DNA from: Cohnella hashimotonis
GTDB taxonomy: Bacteria > Bacillota > Bacilli > Paenibacillales > Paenibacillaceae
Length of the DNA stretch: 64,000 bases
Direction: 5' to 3'
Assembly: GCF_030014955.1 (NCBI RefSeq)
Contig: NZ_JAGRPV010000001.1
Coordinates: forward strand, 2,852,001-2,916,000
A program made the position numbers and the translations under genes. Positions 1-7,551 of the stretch are shown here, piece by piece. A model generated the notes under the pieces. It was not told the DNA's origin. It saw nothing but the letters and a program-made list of their open reading frames with translations, and searched no databases. Position 1 is the stretch's first letter; the number at the start of each line of letters is the position of its first letter.

Positions 1-52
1 AGCTTTTTCGAGCCGCTGCGAGACAGCAAGCTGAGAGCCTGACGCATACGAA

Positions 53-87
53 AGAAGGGCCGGCGGTCAATGACCGCCGGCCCTTCT
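53..87. terminator. Hairpin terminator at left edge
   Basis: A perfect 17-bp inverted repeat (arms 53-69 and 71-87) folds into a GC-rich hairpin. On the minus strand it is followed by TTCTTTC, so it most likely ends the leftward DUF2653 transcript. It may also stop rightward transcription from outside the window. Bases 1-42 form a short open frame ending in TGA that could be the tail of an upstream plus-strand gene, but it is too short to identify. Confidence 0.75.
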
Positions 88-97
88 GCATGAATCG

Positions 98-388
98 TTA
101 TTCTTCGAAGACGTCCGCGAATATTTCCTCCAGTTCCTCGTCCGCCACCATCGTGATGGAAGAGGGATAGACGCGTCGTCCGTATTCGGTTAGCATATAT
201 CGAACGATCGACTCCTTGAGATTGGCTTCGACCAGGTAGCGGCTGCGTCCTTCGACCCACACCTCCGCCGTGAAGCCTTGCTCGTCGTCCCACGAGAGCT
301 CGACTTCGACGGAGGTAACGGGAACCTGCTGCCGCTCCGACGTATGCAGGCATACGGCGTTTACGATCTCGTCCGTCGTCAGCCGCAT
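98..388 (-). CDS. yxcD: DUF2653 family protein (YxcD-like)
   Basis: A 96-residue acidic protein with no signal peptide or membrane segment. The opening MRLTTDEIVNAVCLH and the acidic C-terminus resemble the small YxcD/DUF2653 family of Bacillales, whose function is not known. Its start lies 6 bases downstream of the stop of the Tim44-like gene on the same strand, so the two are probably co-transcribed; the ribosome site is weak, which fits translational coupling. The hairpin at 53-87 would end the transcript. Family assignment is from overall resemblance; function is unassigned. Confidence 0.75.
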   Translation of the reverse strand: MRLTTDEIVNAVCLHTSERQQVPVTSVEVELSWDDEQGFTAEVWVEGRSRYLVEANLKESIVRYMLTEYGRRVYPSSITMVADEELEEIFADVFEE

Positions 389-394
389 AACGGA

Positions 395-841
395 TTACCA
401 GCGGCGATTGGAATCGTTGGGACCTTGCGGTTGATGCTGTCTGCGACGGCGCAAGGAATTCACGATGCCCATAATCAGGACGACGACGAAGAAGATGGCG
501 GCGAGATTGACGAGCAAGCCCAGGATGTCCCCGAAGAAGCCCATGCCTCCGAACATGCCGCCGAACAGCATGCCGGCGATCCCGCCGATCATGAGGCCTT
601 TCATAAAGCCGCCTCCGCTCGTGAATCCGCGCTTCGGCGTCGTTGCGCCGGCCCCCGCCGTCGTTCCGTTACTTTTATTCGTGCTGCTGGATACGTTGTC
701 CTGCGCCTTAGCCGGCGTCTTTGTGTAGGATCGCTTGCTGGAGCTGAATCCCTTGCGCGCGGCATCCGCTGCGTCGGCAGGAATGACGACAGCTGCCGTG
801 AACGCGAATAGCGTGAACACGAGCAACATTTTTTTCCACAT
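395..841 (-). CDS. Tim44-like glycine-rich membrane protein
   Basis: 148 residues. The N-terminus (about 1-27) is a signal peptide with a hydrophobic core and a DAADA cleavage region. A low-complexity Ser/Thr/Lys stretch follows, then a Gly/Met-rich hydrophobic block (about 80-128) that can form one or two membrane segments, then a basic Arg/Gln tail. Gly-rich blocks of this type occur in bacterial proteins annotated as Tim44 domain-containing, but the C-terminal Tim44 fold is absent, so this is a short form. A good AGGAGGAAT ribosome site precedes the ATG. Probably an envelope protein; substrate and role cannot be inferred. Confidence 0.6.
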   Translation of the reverse strand: MWKKMLLVFTLFAFTAAVVIPADAADAARKGFSSSKRSYTKTPAKAQDNVSSSTNKSNGTTAGAGATTPKRGFTSGGGFMKGLMIGGIAGMLFGGMFGGMGFFGDILGLLVNLAAIFFVVVLIMGIVNSLRRRRQHQPQGPNDSNRRW

Positions 842-977
842 ACGTTGCGATTCCTCCTGTGTGAATAAGTTGTGTTCGGTAATACGGGATAAATCGCGAG
901 CGGTTTCATTTTTTTCGGTTTTTTCGTATGCTTGTTCCTATCGGAACTTGCATGGGTGGAAGGAGCGCACTGACGAC

Positions 978-1538
978 ATGAGGTCATTATTCCCGATTCC
1001 GGAACCTTTCGTACATTATTTGGCTGAATATCATGGCACCCGCGATTATTTCGAATGTCATGAGATCATGGAGGAATATTGGAAGGAAAAAAAAGAAGCC
1101 GCCTATGAAGGCAGCTGGCTGGTGCTCATTCGGATCGCGGTTATGCAGTATCATGCGCGCAGGGGCAACGGCAGTGGCGCGATGAAACTGCTTGCGAAGG
1201 CCGAGACGGAGATCGAGCCGGACCGCATGGACGAGCTCGGCTTGGACGGCCGGAAGCTTAAGCGGATGCTGGACCACAGAAGAGAGCGCTGGGTCGACGC
1301 GCATAGCGTCGTCTACGACGACTTCAATCTGCCGATCGCGGACCCCTTGCTTTTGGAAGCGGCCTTAGACAGGACCGAAGCGCTCGGCGCCAAGTGGCTT
1401 TCTCCCGGCGAGCTTGCGGATGCGAGCATCGTTCATCGCCATCTCACGAGAGACCGAACGGAAGTCGAGCAAGCGAGGGAAGCTTCCATCCGCAGACGGC
1501 GTCGAGTGAGCAATCCAGCGGATCCAAGGGATCCATAG
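978..1538 (+). CDS. DUF309 domain-containing protein
   Basis: 186 residues. The N-terminal half carries the DUF309 signature DYFECHEIMEEYWKE (about residues 22-36), which in this family lies in a small helical bundle with conserved His and Glu. The C-terminal third is Arg-rich and looks disordered. The ATG at 978 was chosen because GGAAGGAG lies just upstream; the frame is open further 5' but has no ribosome site there. It is transcribed divergently from the Tim44-like gene. DUF309 proteins have no established biochemical role; the conserved His/Glu set makes metal binding possible (inference). Confidence 0.8.
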   Translation: MRSLFPIPEPFVHYLAEYHGTRDYFECHEIMEEYWKEKKEAAYEGSWLVLIRIAVMQYHARRGNGSGAMKLLAKAETEIEPDRMDELGLDGRKLKRMLDHRRERWVDAHSVVYDDFNLPIADPLLLEAALDRTEALGAKWLSPGELADASIVHRHLTRDRTEVEQAREASIRRRRRVSNPADPRDP

Positions 1539-1564
1539 AATCAAAGGAATCCGGGCGAGCCCGA

Positions 1565-2164
1565 TTAATCGAGCAGAGCGCTGGCGTCGGTCTGCGCCGA
1601 CAGATAGGCGTAGCCGTCCGTCACAAGCTCGAGCTCTCCGGTCACCGGGTCGATGATCAGCCCGTGAACCGGCGTGCCCGGCGGCAGCAGGGGGTGATTG
1701 CGTACGATTTCGACGCTGTTTTCTACACTGCTCTTGACGTTCTCGAAGCCGGTAAGCCAACGGTTGAAGTCGACGCCGGAATTGTGCAGCATGCGGATCG
1801 TGTCCTGACGGATGCCGCGCTTCATCATATGGCCGACGACGACCTTCGGATCGATGCCCGTCATGCCGCAATCCTTGTGGCCGATGATCATGACTTCGTC
1901 GCCCTTCAGTTCATATAGCGCGACGATGACGCTGCGCATAATGTTGCCGAACGGCGCGGTGATGATGGCGCCCGCGTTTTTAATGATCTTGGCGTCGCCG
2001 TTGCGAATATTGAGCGCCTTCGGGAGCAGCTCCGTCAGACGCGTGTCCATGCATGTGACGACGACGAGACGCCGGTCAATCGCATTGTTGTTCGCGTACT
2101 TTTCGAATTCTTTGTTCGCAACGAACTCCCGGTTGTGGCTAAGTACTTCTTCCAATTTGGTCAT
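1565..2164 (-). CDS. Beta-class carbonic anhydrase
   Basis: 199 residues, normal for a beta-carbonic anhydrase, which interconverts CO2 and bicarbonate with a zinc ion. The zinc ligands and catalytic dyad are visible: Cys38 with Asp40 and Arg42 in VVTCMDTRL, and His96 with Cys99 in GHKDCGM. It belongs to the compact type seen as YtiB-like proteins of Bacillales rather than to the long plant type. The start has GGAG 10 bases upstream. The gene follows the HesB-like gene on the same strand with a 15-base gap, suggesting a shared transcript. No membrane or signal sequence, so cytoplasmic. Confidence 0.93.
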   Translation of the reverse strand: MTKLEEVLSHNREFVANKEFEKYANNNAIDRRLVVVTCMDTRLTELLPKALNIRNGDAKIIKNAGAIITAPFGNIMRSVIVALYELKGDEVMIIGHKDCGMTGIDPKVVVGHMMKRGIRQDTIRMLHNSGVDFNRWLTGFENVKSSVENSVEIVRNHPLLPPGTPVHGLIIDPVTGELELVTDGYAYLSAQTDASALLD

Positions 2165-2179
2165 TGTAGATGGCTCCTA

Positions 2180-2527
2180 TCAGCGAATATGAGTGCTTGC
2201 GGAAGTTCTCAGGTCGACCGTGCCCAGCGCGTTCGTGTAGATCTGGCCGTCGCTAGACAGCCTGAAGCTGCGGTTTGCGCCGTCGTAGGAGACGCGCAGC
2301 ACATCGTCGAAATAAACCGCGTGTTGCGGCTCGTACCACAGCTCGATCGGCTCGCTGTCCGCCCGCAGATCGCCCTCGGCAGGCGCGTCGACCGCCCATA
2401 AGAACGGCACGCCGTTCACTGCGCAGCCGCAGCCCTCGTTGTCCGATACGAGCTTCCAGACGCGGACCGGCGGGTCGAACTTCGCTTGCAGCGCAGCGGC
2501 CGCCTCATTCGTCCATTCGATTCTCAT
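2180..2527 (-). CDS. HesB-like iron-sulfur biosynthesis family protein
   Basis: 115 residues with the overall shape of the HesB/IscA-like Fe-S biosynthesis fold used by several Bacillales proteins (YqkB/YneR type): a short N-terminal helix, then a beta-rich body with GCGCAV near residue 35. The canonical three-cysteine arrangement of A-type carriers is not complete, because the C-terminal CGC pair is missing, so Fe-S cluster delivery is uncertain. AAGGAG precedes the ATG. It is divergent from the M32 carboxypeptidase gene and co-oriented with the carbonic anhydrase. Confidence 0.75.
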   Translation of the reverse strand: MRIEWTNEAAAALQAKFDPPVRVWKLVSDNEGCGCAVNGVPFLWAVDAPAEGDLRADSEPIELWYEPQHAVYFDDVLRVSYDGANRSFRLSSDGQIYTNALGTVDLRTSASTHIR

Positions 2528-2568
2528 CGCTCTTCGCTCCTTGTAGCTAGCGTTAACAGACCGTTATG

Positions 2569-2597
2569 TTGATTATAGAGATCGCGGCAGGTATGAT
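2569..2597 (+). promoter_or_regulatory. Sigma-A type promoter for M32 carboxypeptidase
   Basis: TTGATT at 2569-2574 and TATGAT at 2592-2597 are separated by exactly 17 bases, about 45 bases before the start codon of the M32 gene. Confidence 0.55.
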
Positions 2598-2641
2598 CAA
2601 GGGGTCTGCTATTCATTAGGAAATGGAAGGATGAGATCGGA

Positions 2642-4171
2642 ATGAGCGAAAAAGCCGCTGCAAAGGATTCGGCGATCGTCCGGTTTCGTGCGCTGACGAC
2701 CCAAATCAAGCACTACGAAGAGCTGCTCGGCGTCGTCTATTGGGACATGCGGACAGGAGCGCCACGCAAAGGCATCGCCCAGCGCTCCGAGGCCGTCGGG
2801 ACGTTGTCCTCGGAGATGTTCAGGCTGTCCACGTCCGCGGAGATGGGCGAGCTGCTGAACGAGCTGGGCGGGGCGGGATCGGAGGGCGAATTGTCCGACG
2901 TGGACCGCAAGCTGATCAAGGAGACGCGCAAGGATTACGAGCGGAACCTAAAAATTCCGCCGGAGCTGTACAGAGAGTACGTCGTGCTGACCTCCCAGGC
3001 CGAGACGGAATGGGAAGAAGCCAAGGCCAAAAGCGACTTTAAAGGATTTCTCCCTTATTTGAAGCAAATCATCGATTACAACCGCCGTTTCATCGCGCTT
3101 TGGGGCGTGAAGGGAACGCCTTACGACACGCTGCTCGACATGTACGAACCGGGCACGACGACGGCGGATCTGGACCGTTTGTTCGGCGAGCTCCGCAACA
3201 GGCTCGTGCCGCTCGCAGCCAACATCGCGCAGCGCGGAGACAAGCCGGATACGGCCTTCCTTCAGGGCACCTTCGACAAAGCTTCGCAGAAACGCTTCAG
3301 CCTGTATACGCTCGGCCAGATGGGCTACGACTTCGAAGCGGGCAGACTCGACGAGAGCGTGCATCCGTTCGCGACCGGGCTTAGCACGGGCGACGTCCGA
3401 ATCACGACGCGGTATCTGGAGGACGATCTGACGAGTGCGCTGTTCGGCACGATCCACGAGTGCGGGCATGCGCTGTACGAGCAGAACGTCGACGCGAAGC
3501 TTAACGGCACGCCGCTATGCGGCGGCACGTCGATGGGCATTCACGAGTCGCAGTCCCGCCTTTGGGAAAATATGATCGGGCGGAGCCGGGAGTTTTGGGA
3601 GCGGTATTTGCCGGAACTCAAAAAGGAATTTCCCGCACAGCTTGAAGGTATCGACGCCGAAGCGTTCTACCGCGGCATCAACGTCGTAGAGCCGTCGCTA
3701 ATTCGCATCGAGGCGGACGAATTGACCTATAACCTCCACATCATGATTCGCTATGAGATTGAGAAGATGCTATTCAACGAAGACCTCGATCCCGAACGGC
3801 TCGAAGAGGTGTGGAACGCGAAGTATAAAGAAGCGCTCGGCATCGAGCCTGCGAACGCGGGCGAAGGCGTCCTTCAGGACGTTCACTGGTCGGGCGGCAT
3901 GTTCGGCTATTTCCCTTCGTATTCGCTCGGCAACATGTATGCGGCGCAAATGCTGAATACCGCCGAACGGGAGCTGCCGACGCTGCATGAAGATATCGCA
4001 GCCGGACGGTTGCTCCCGCTCAAGGAGTGGCTGACCGAGAAGGTATACCGGCACGGCAAGATGCTCGAGCCGGGCGAGATCGTCGAGCGGATCACCGGAG
4101 AAGCGCTGCGGTCGGATTATTTGTGCGATTATTTAGAGCGGAAGTACAAAGAGATTTACCGGCTAGGTTAA
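2642..4171 (+). CDS. M32 family metallocarboxypeptidase
   Basis: 509 residues, the usual length for thermostable carboxypeptidase Taq/YpwA enzymes, which remove C-terminal residues from peptides in the cytoplasm. The zinc site HECGH lies near residue 272, and the family hallmark HESQSRLWEN follows about 30 residues later. The remainder is helical, as expected. The ATG at 2642 is preceded by GGAAGGATGA at good spacing and by a clear promoter. The gene stands alone and ends in a strong bidirectional terminator shared with the converging AraC gene. Confidence 0.95.
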   Translation: MSEKAAAKDSAIVRFRALTTQIKHYEELLGVVYWDMRTGAPRKGIAQRSEAVGTLSSEMFRLSTSAEMGELLNELGGAGSEGELSDVDRKLIKETRKDYERNLKIPPELYREYVVLTSQAETEWEEAKAKSDFKGFLPYLKQIIDYNRRFIALWGVKGTPYDTLLDMYEPGTTTADLDRLFGELRNRLVPLAANIAQRGDKPDTAFLQGTFDKASQKRFSLYTLGQMGYDFEAGRLDESVHPFATGLSTGDVRITTRYLEDDLTSALFGTIHECGHALYEQNVDAKLNGTPLCGGTSMGIHESQSRLWENMIGRSREFWERYLPELKKEFPAQLEGIDAEAFYRGINVVEPSLIRIEADELTYNLHIMIRYEIEKMLFNEDLDPERLEEVWNAKYKEALGIEPANAGEGVLQDVHWSGGMFGYFPSYSLGNMYAAQMLNTAERELPTLHEDIAAGRLLPLKEWLTEKVYRHGKMLEPGEIVERITGEALRSDYLCDYLERKYKEIYRLG

Positions 4172-4184
4172 GCGGGGCGAAAAC

Positions 4185-4227
4185 AAAAAAAGGGATGGAC
4201 AGGGCTTCCTGTTCATCTCTTTTTTTT
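4185..4227. terminator. Bidirectional terminator between M32 and AraC genes
   Basis: A/T-flanked hairpin: the A-tract and arm 4185-4203 pair through G-U pairs with 4208-4227, around a GCTT loop. T runs follow on both strands, so it serves both converging genes. Confidence 0.85.
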
Positions 4228-4251
4228 GTATCGGGACGAGAAACGGATCGT

Positions 4252-5145
4252 TTACGTAGAAGCGGGCAGGGACTTTTTGCGGTACTCGGCGGGCGGGATG
4301 CCGTAGCGGTCGGAAAATACGCGGGTGAAGTAGTGTACGGACTGGTACCCCGTCAGATCTGCGATTTCCTTGACGCTGCAGAGGGTCGTCTTGAGCAAAC
4401 CTTCCGCGGAGAGCATGCGTTCCCGGGTGACGTAGTCCACGAGCGATTGGCCGAGCTCTTCCTTGAAAACGCGGGACAAATGCCGCCCGGATATGTTCAA
4501 ATAGGCGGACACTTCAGCAAGACCGAGCGAGCCCGATAGATTGTCGCGAATATAGCGCTTGGCGAGCTGGACGAGATGCGTGCGGGAGCGCGAGGACGAC
4601 TTTGCCTTGGCGACGGGCGTGCCGTCCGGTCGTCCGAACGTCCCGGGGAACGACCGGAGCAGCAGCGCGCACAAGCTGTTCGTATGAGGCTCGCCGTCCG
4701 CCCGATGCTGCAGGACATGCCTGTACAGCGCGCGCCACAACAGCGCGGTGACGCCTTCCGGGCCCGCAACGACCGGAGAGGGGCTGTCGAGCAGCCCCGC
4801 ATCGTACTGCCTTGCCTCCGGCGAAGAGGCCGCCGAGACGACCTCGAAGGCGACAAAAAAGAGCTGCAGCCCCGTTCGGCTGCGAATCTGGTGCCAATGC
4901 CCTGGCAGCGAAGCGAATAGCGTGCCGGCCTCGAGCTTGTAAGTGATATCTTCGTCCTCATATTCGCCCGCCCCGTCGAGTACGTAGCATATTTCATAAA
5001 AGGAATGTCTGTGAACGGGGTTGTCGTAATGCTGCCACTCGAATCCCCAGTTATAGATTTGAAAAGCAACGCCGTCGCCGTCGCTGCACCTTCGGTTATT
5101 CTCGTTCAAGGTCCTTGTCACGAATAGAAAGCTGTCTTCCGACAA
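4252..5145 (-). CDS. AraC family transcriptional regulator with cupin sensor
   Basis: About 297 residues. The N-terminal half is a cupin-type AraC sensor domain (HRHSFYEICYVLDGAGEY, then a pressure-of-fold region around LPGHWHQI). The C-terminal 100 residues hold two helix-turn-helix motifs, ending in the AraC signature region GYQSVHYFTRVFSDRYGIPPAEYRK. The TTG at 5145 is preferred because GAGGTGA lies 5 bases upstream; a GTG 9 bases earlier (5154) overlaps that site. It is transcribed divergently from the PhyH gene, so it probably controls it in response to a small molecule or sugar (inference). Confidence 0.88.
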   Translation of the reverse strand: MSEDSFLFVTRTLNENNRRCSDGDGVAFQIYNWGFEWQHYDNPVHRHSFYEICYVLDGAGEYEDEDITYKLEAGTLFASLPGHWHQIRSRTGLQLFFVAFEVVSAASSPEARQYDAGLLDSPSPVVAGPEGVTALLWRALYRHVLQHRADGEPHTNSLCALLLRSFPGTFGRPDGTPVAKAKSSSRSRTHLVQLAKRYIRDNLSGSLGLAEVSAYLNISGRHLSRVFKEELGQSLVDYVTRERMLSAEGLLKTTLCSVKEIADLTGYQSVHYFTRVFSDRYGIPPAEYRKKSLPAST

Positions 5146-5231
5146 AGTTGTCACCTCTTGGCGCGATTATACAAACGGACGTCCGGGTTCTGCAAATACA
5201 GAAGGATGAAAATTTCCTACAATGATCGTAT

Positions 5232-5245
5232 TCCAAGCGTTTACA
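5232..5245 (-). promoter_or_regulatory. Possible catabolite-response (cre-like) site
   Basis: On the minus strand TGTAAACGCTTGGA matches the CcpA cre consensus TGWAANCGNTNWCA except at two positions. It sits just upstream of the PhyH ribosome site in the AraC/PhyH divergent region. Weak evidence on its own. Confidence 0.25.
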
Positions 5246-5264
5246 TCGAAGGAGGCCAAATGGA

Positions 5265-6047
5265 ATGGATAAGCTGATTAAAGCAGACGACGTACAATTT
5301 TACAAGGATAACGGGTATTTGCTCGTCCGCGGCGTCTTCTCGTCCGAGGAAGTGGAACAGATGCGCAATGCCGTGAACGGCATCATCGATCGCGCCGCCA
5401 AATCGAAGTTCGACGGCAACGCGACCTGGCAAGGGGACTATTTGCCGCCCGAGGAATTGAAGAAGCTCGTACTTAAAGGTTTCCACGACGTTCATTATCA
5501 CGACGCTTCGTTCACCCGCGCAGCTGTGCATCCTAACATGACGGCCGTCTTGTCGCAGCTGATCGGTCCGAACGTTCAGCTTCACCACAGCAAGATGCTG
5601 GTCAAGCCGCCCGAGAAGGGCGCGGCTTTCCCGCTGCATCAGGACACGCCTTATTTCCCGCACGCCGACCATACGATGCTCGCGGCCAGCGTCCATCTCG
5701 ACGATTCGGACATGGAAAACGGCTGCCTGTGCGTCATTCCCGGCTCCCACAAGCAAGGGCTGCTGCCTCATGTCGGACGCTATTACCTCGATCACAAGGA
5801 ATATCCGTTATCCGCGTCGACGCCTTGTCCTGCATCGGCGGGCGACGTGCTGTTCTTCAACTATTTGACCATTCACGGTTCCGACGTGAACCGCAGCACG
5901 CGCAACCGGCGCAACGTCCTCTTCCAGTACCGCGATCCGACGGACCTGCCGACCGAAGACGTGCACGTGAACTGGGGGCAGGGGCTCATGGTTTGCGGAG
6001 AAAATCCGGTTTATAAGGCCTACCAGCCCGAATACGCGTTAAAATAA
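5265..6047 (+). CDS. Phytanoyl-CoA dioxygenase (PhyH) family protein
   Basis: 260 residues, a non-haem Fe(II)/2-oxoglutarate oxygenase of the PhyH family. The metal-binding HxD is seen as His125 and Asp127 in PLHQDTPY. The distal His is His204 in YLTIHGSD, and the following Arg-rich stretch (about 210-216) supplies the 2-oxoglutarate-binding Arg. Bacterial members hydroxylate varied small molecules, so the substrate cannot be named. GAAGGAGG precedes the ATG. The divergent AraC regulator and the downstream sugar locus suggest a role in using or modifying a carbohydrate-linked or compatible-solute compound, but this is inference. Confidence 0.88.
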   Translation: MDKLIKADDVQFYKDNGYLLVRGVFSSEEVEQMRNAVNGIIDRAAKSKFDGNATWQGDYLPPEELKKLVLKGFHDVHYHDASFTRAAVHPNMTAVLSQLIGPNVQLHHSKMLVKPPEKGAAFPLHQDTPYFPHADHTMLAASVHLDDSDMENGCLCVIPGSHKQGLLPHVGRYYLDHKEYPLSASTPCPASAGDVLFFNYLTIHGSDVNRSTRNRRNVLFQYRDPTDLPTEDVHVNWGQGLMVCGENPVYKAYQPEYALK

Positions 6048-6075
6048 AGGCCAGCCTTTCAGTTTGTTCGGACAT

Positions 6076-6113
6076 AGACCTGACGTCCTTCTTGGGCGGC
6101 AGGTCTGTTTTTT
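6076..6113 (+). terminator. Terminator after PhyH gene
   Basis: AGACCTG (6076-6082) pairs with CAGGTCT (6100-6106), extended inward by a second short helix, and is followed by GTTTTTT. Confidence 0.85.
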
Positions 6114-6137
6114 ATGGAACGGATGGCAATAAGAGAG

Positions 6138-6167
6138 TTGGTCGAATGATATGTCATTTGCTATAAT
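6138..6167 (+). promoter_or_regulatory. Promoter and candidate operator of the GntR regulator gene
   Basis: TTGGTC (6138-6143) and a perfect TATAAT (6162-6167) are 18 bases apart. The spacer holds the inverted repeat AATGA-TATG-TCATT (6145-6158), a likely autoregulatory operator. Related AT-rich inverted repeats flank the mannosidase promoter. Confidence 0.5.
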
Positions 6168-6199
6168 GACTGCAACGACATTGAAGGGCATGAGGTTAA

Positions 6200-7369
6200 A
6201 TGACGCAGGGGACGCCGTTATATCGCACCATTTTCTCGTTTTTCCTGGAAGAAATCGCGGAGCGGCGGTTAAAGGCGGGAGACAGGCTGCCGACGGAGCT
6301 CGAGATCGCCGAACGGTTCGGCGTGAGCCGGATCACCGTGATCCGCGCGATGAAGGAACTGGAGCATCGGCAGCTGCTGTATCGCGTGAAAGGCAAGGGG
6401 ACTTTTGTTCGCGAGGATCTGGACCTTCGCAACGAGCGGGGCGTGCATGATAAAGCGCAGTCCGGGACGGGACAGGATCCAAGCGGCGCAGAAACGGCCG
6501 CCAATGTCGCCCTTCCCCTCATCTCTGTCATAATGAGCGATTTGGAGCAAGCGGGGCAGGATATGCTGCGCGGCATCGAGCATGCGGCGCGGAAGCACGG
6601 GTATTACGTGAGCTTTCACAACGCGATGATGGATCCGCGCGTGGAACGGAGCTTGCTGGAGAAGCTGGCGCAGGACGCGCGGGGGATTCTTGTGTATCCT
6701 TGCGCGGGCATGGAAAATATCGACCTGTTCAGCGGCATGACGATCCGGCAATTTCCCTATGTCGTCATCGATCATCCGCTGGAAGGCATCGAAGTGCCGC
6801 TGTTCTCGCCGGACAACGAGGGCGGCAGCTACGAGATGACCCGGCATTTGATCGGGCTGGGGCACGAACGTATCGCTTTCGTTGCGCCGGGGCTTTATTT
6901 GCATCCGTCTCTTCGTCAGCGGTACAAGGGCTATTGCCGCGCGCTGATCGAAGCCGGCATTCCCGTGCGTCCGGACTGGATCGAATCCGCCGACTGGACC
7001 GCCGTCAGTAAACCGGATGCCCTATTGAGGGAAGCGTCCGCTCTTTTGGAGCGTTGGTTGTCGGGCCGTTCGCGGCCGACGGCTCTGCTCGCCGGCAACG
7101 ATATTCTGGCTATTCATCTGATAAAGGCCGCTTTGACGGCAGGAATAACGGTTCCCGAAGCGCTGTCCGTCGCGGGTTTCGACAATCTCGCCATGACCGA
7201 GTACCTGGAGGTGCCGCTGACGACGGTCAGCCAGCCCTTCTACGAAATGGGGGAAAGCGCCGCGGAAGCGCTCATCCGGCTCGTCCGGGACGGAATTCCC
7301 ATTGCAGGCAGGCAGTTGGACACGACGCTCGTCATACGCGAGTCGACCGCGGCTCCCCATCAAAATTAA
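6200..7369 (+). CDS. GntR/LacI-hybrid transcriptional regulator (AraR type)
   Basis: 389 residues. Residues 1-72 form a GntR winged helix (LPTELEIAERFGVSRITVIRAM then VKGKGTFVRED). From about residue 105 on there is a LacI/periplasmic-binding-protein-like sensor domain ending SVAGFDNLAMTEYLEVPLTTVSQP. This layout is that of AraR of Bacillus, which releases DNA when a sugar binds. It stands directly upstream of the alpha-mannosidase gene with only a terminator between them, so that gene is the obvious target; the ligand is probably mannose or a mannoside (inference). A promoter with an internal inverted repeat suggests autoregulation. Confidence 0.92.
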   Translation: MTQGTPLYRTIFSFFLEEIAERRLKAGDRLPTELEIAERFGVSRITVIRAMKELEHRQLLYRVKGKGTFVREDLDLRNERGVHDKAQSGTGQDPSGAETAANVALPLISVIMSDLEQAGQDMLRGIEHAARKHGYYVSFHNAMMDPRVERSLLEKLAQDARGILVYPCAGMENIDLFSGMTIRQFPYVVIDHPLEGIEVPLFSPDNEGGSYEMTRHLIGLGHERIAFVAPGLYLHPSLRQRYKGYCRALIEAGIPVRPDWIESADWTAVSKPDALLREASALLERWLSGRSRPTALLAGNDILAIHLIKAALTAGITVPEALSVAGFDNLAMTEYLEVPLTTVSQPFYEMGESAAEALIRLVRDGIPIAGRQLDTTLVIRESTAAPHQN

Positions 7370-7396
7370 ACATGATAGATGCGGTTTCCATTGAGG

Positions 7397-7440
7397 AGCC
7401 GTCTCAAGGCCGGTTAGTCGAGCCTTCGAGACGGCTTTTT
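7397..7440 (+). terminator. Terminator after GntR regulator gene
   Basis: AGCCGTCTC plus AAGGC (7397-7410) pairs with GCCTT and GAGACGGCT (7422-7436) with one bulge, followed by TTTTT. Confidence 0.9.
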
Positions 7441-7469
7441 CTGTTATTTCCGGTCATGCACATTCAAAA

Positions 7470-7531
7470 ATATGATATAACATATAGTTGTGATTCATTT
7501 TTTCGACGTTTATAATGATATATTATATGAT
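7470..7531 (+). promoter_or_regulatory. Promoter and candidate operators of the alpha-mannosidase gene
   Basis: TTGTGA (7488-7493) and TATAAT (7511-7516) lie 17 bases apart. Just upstream is ATATG-N6-CATAT (7470-7485), and overlapping the -10 is ATAAT-N5-ATTAT (7512-7526). All share an ATGATAT core with the site in the GntR gene promoter, so they are good candidates for binding by that regulator. Confidence 0.5.
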
Positions 7532-7551
7532 CATTTTGAGGGGGATTCACA

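Noticed and set aside
5265..6047. PhyH gene as ectoine hydroxylase
   Set aside because: HxD and distal His show only the broad PhyH family; no ectoine genes lie nearby, so no specific substrate is named.
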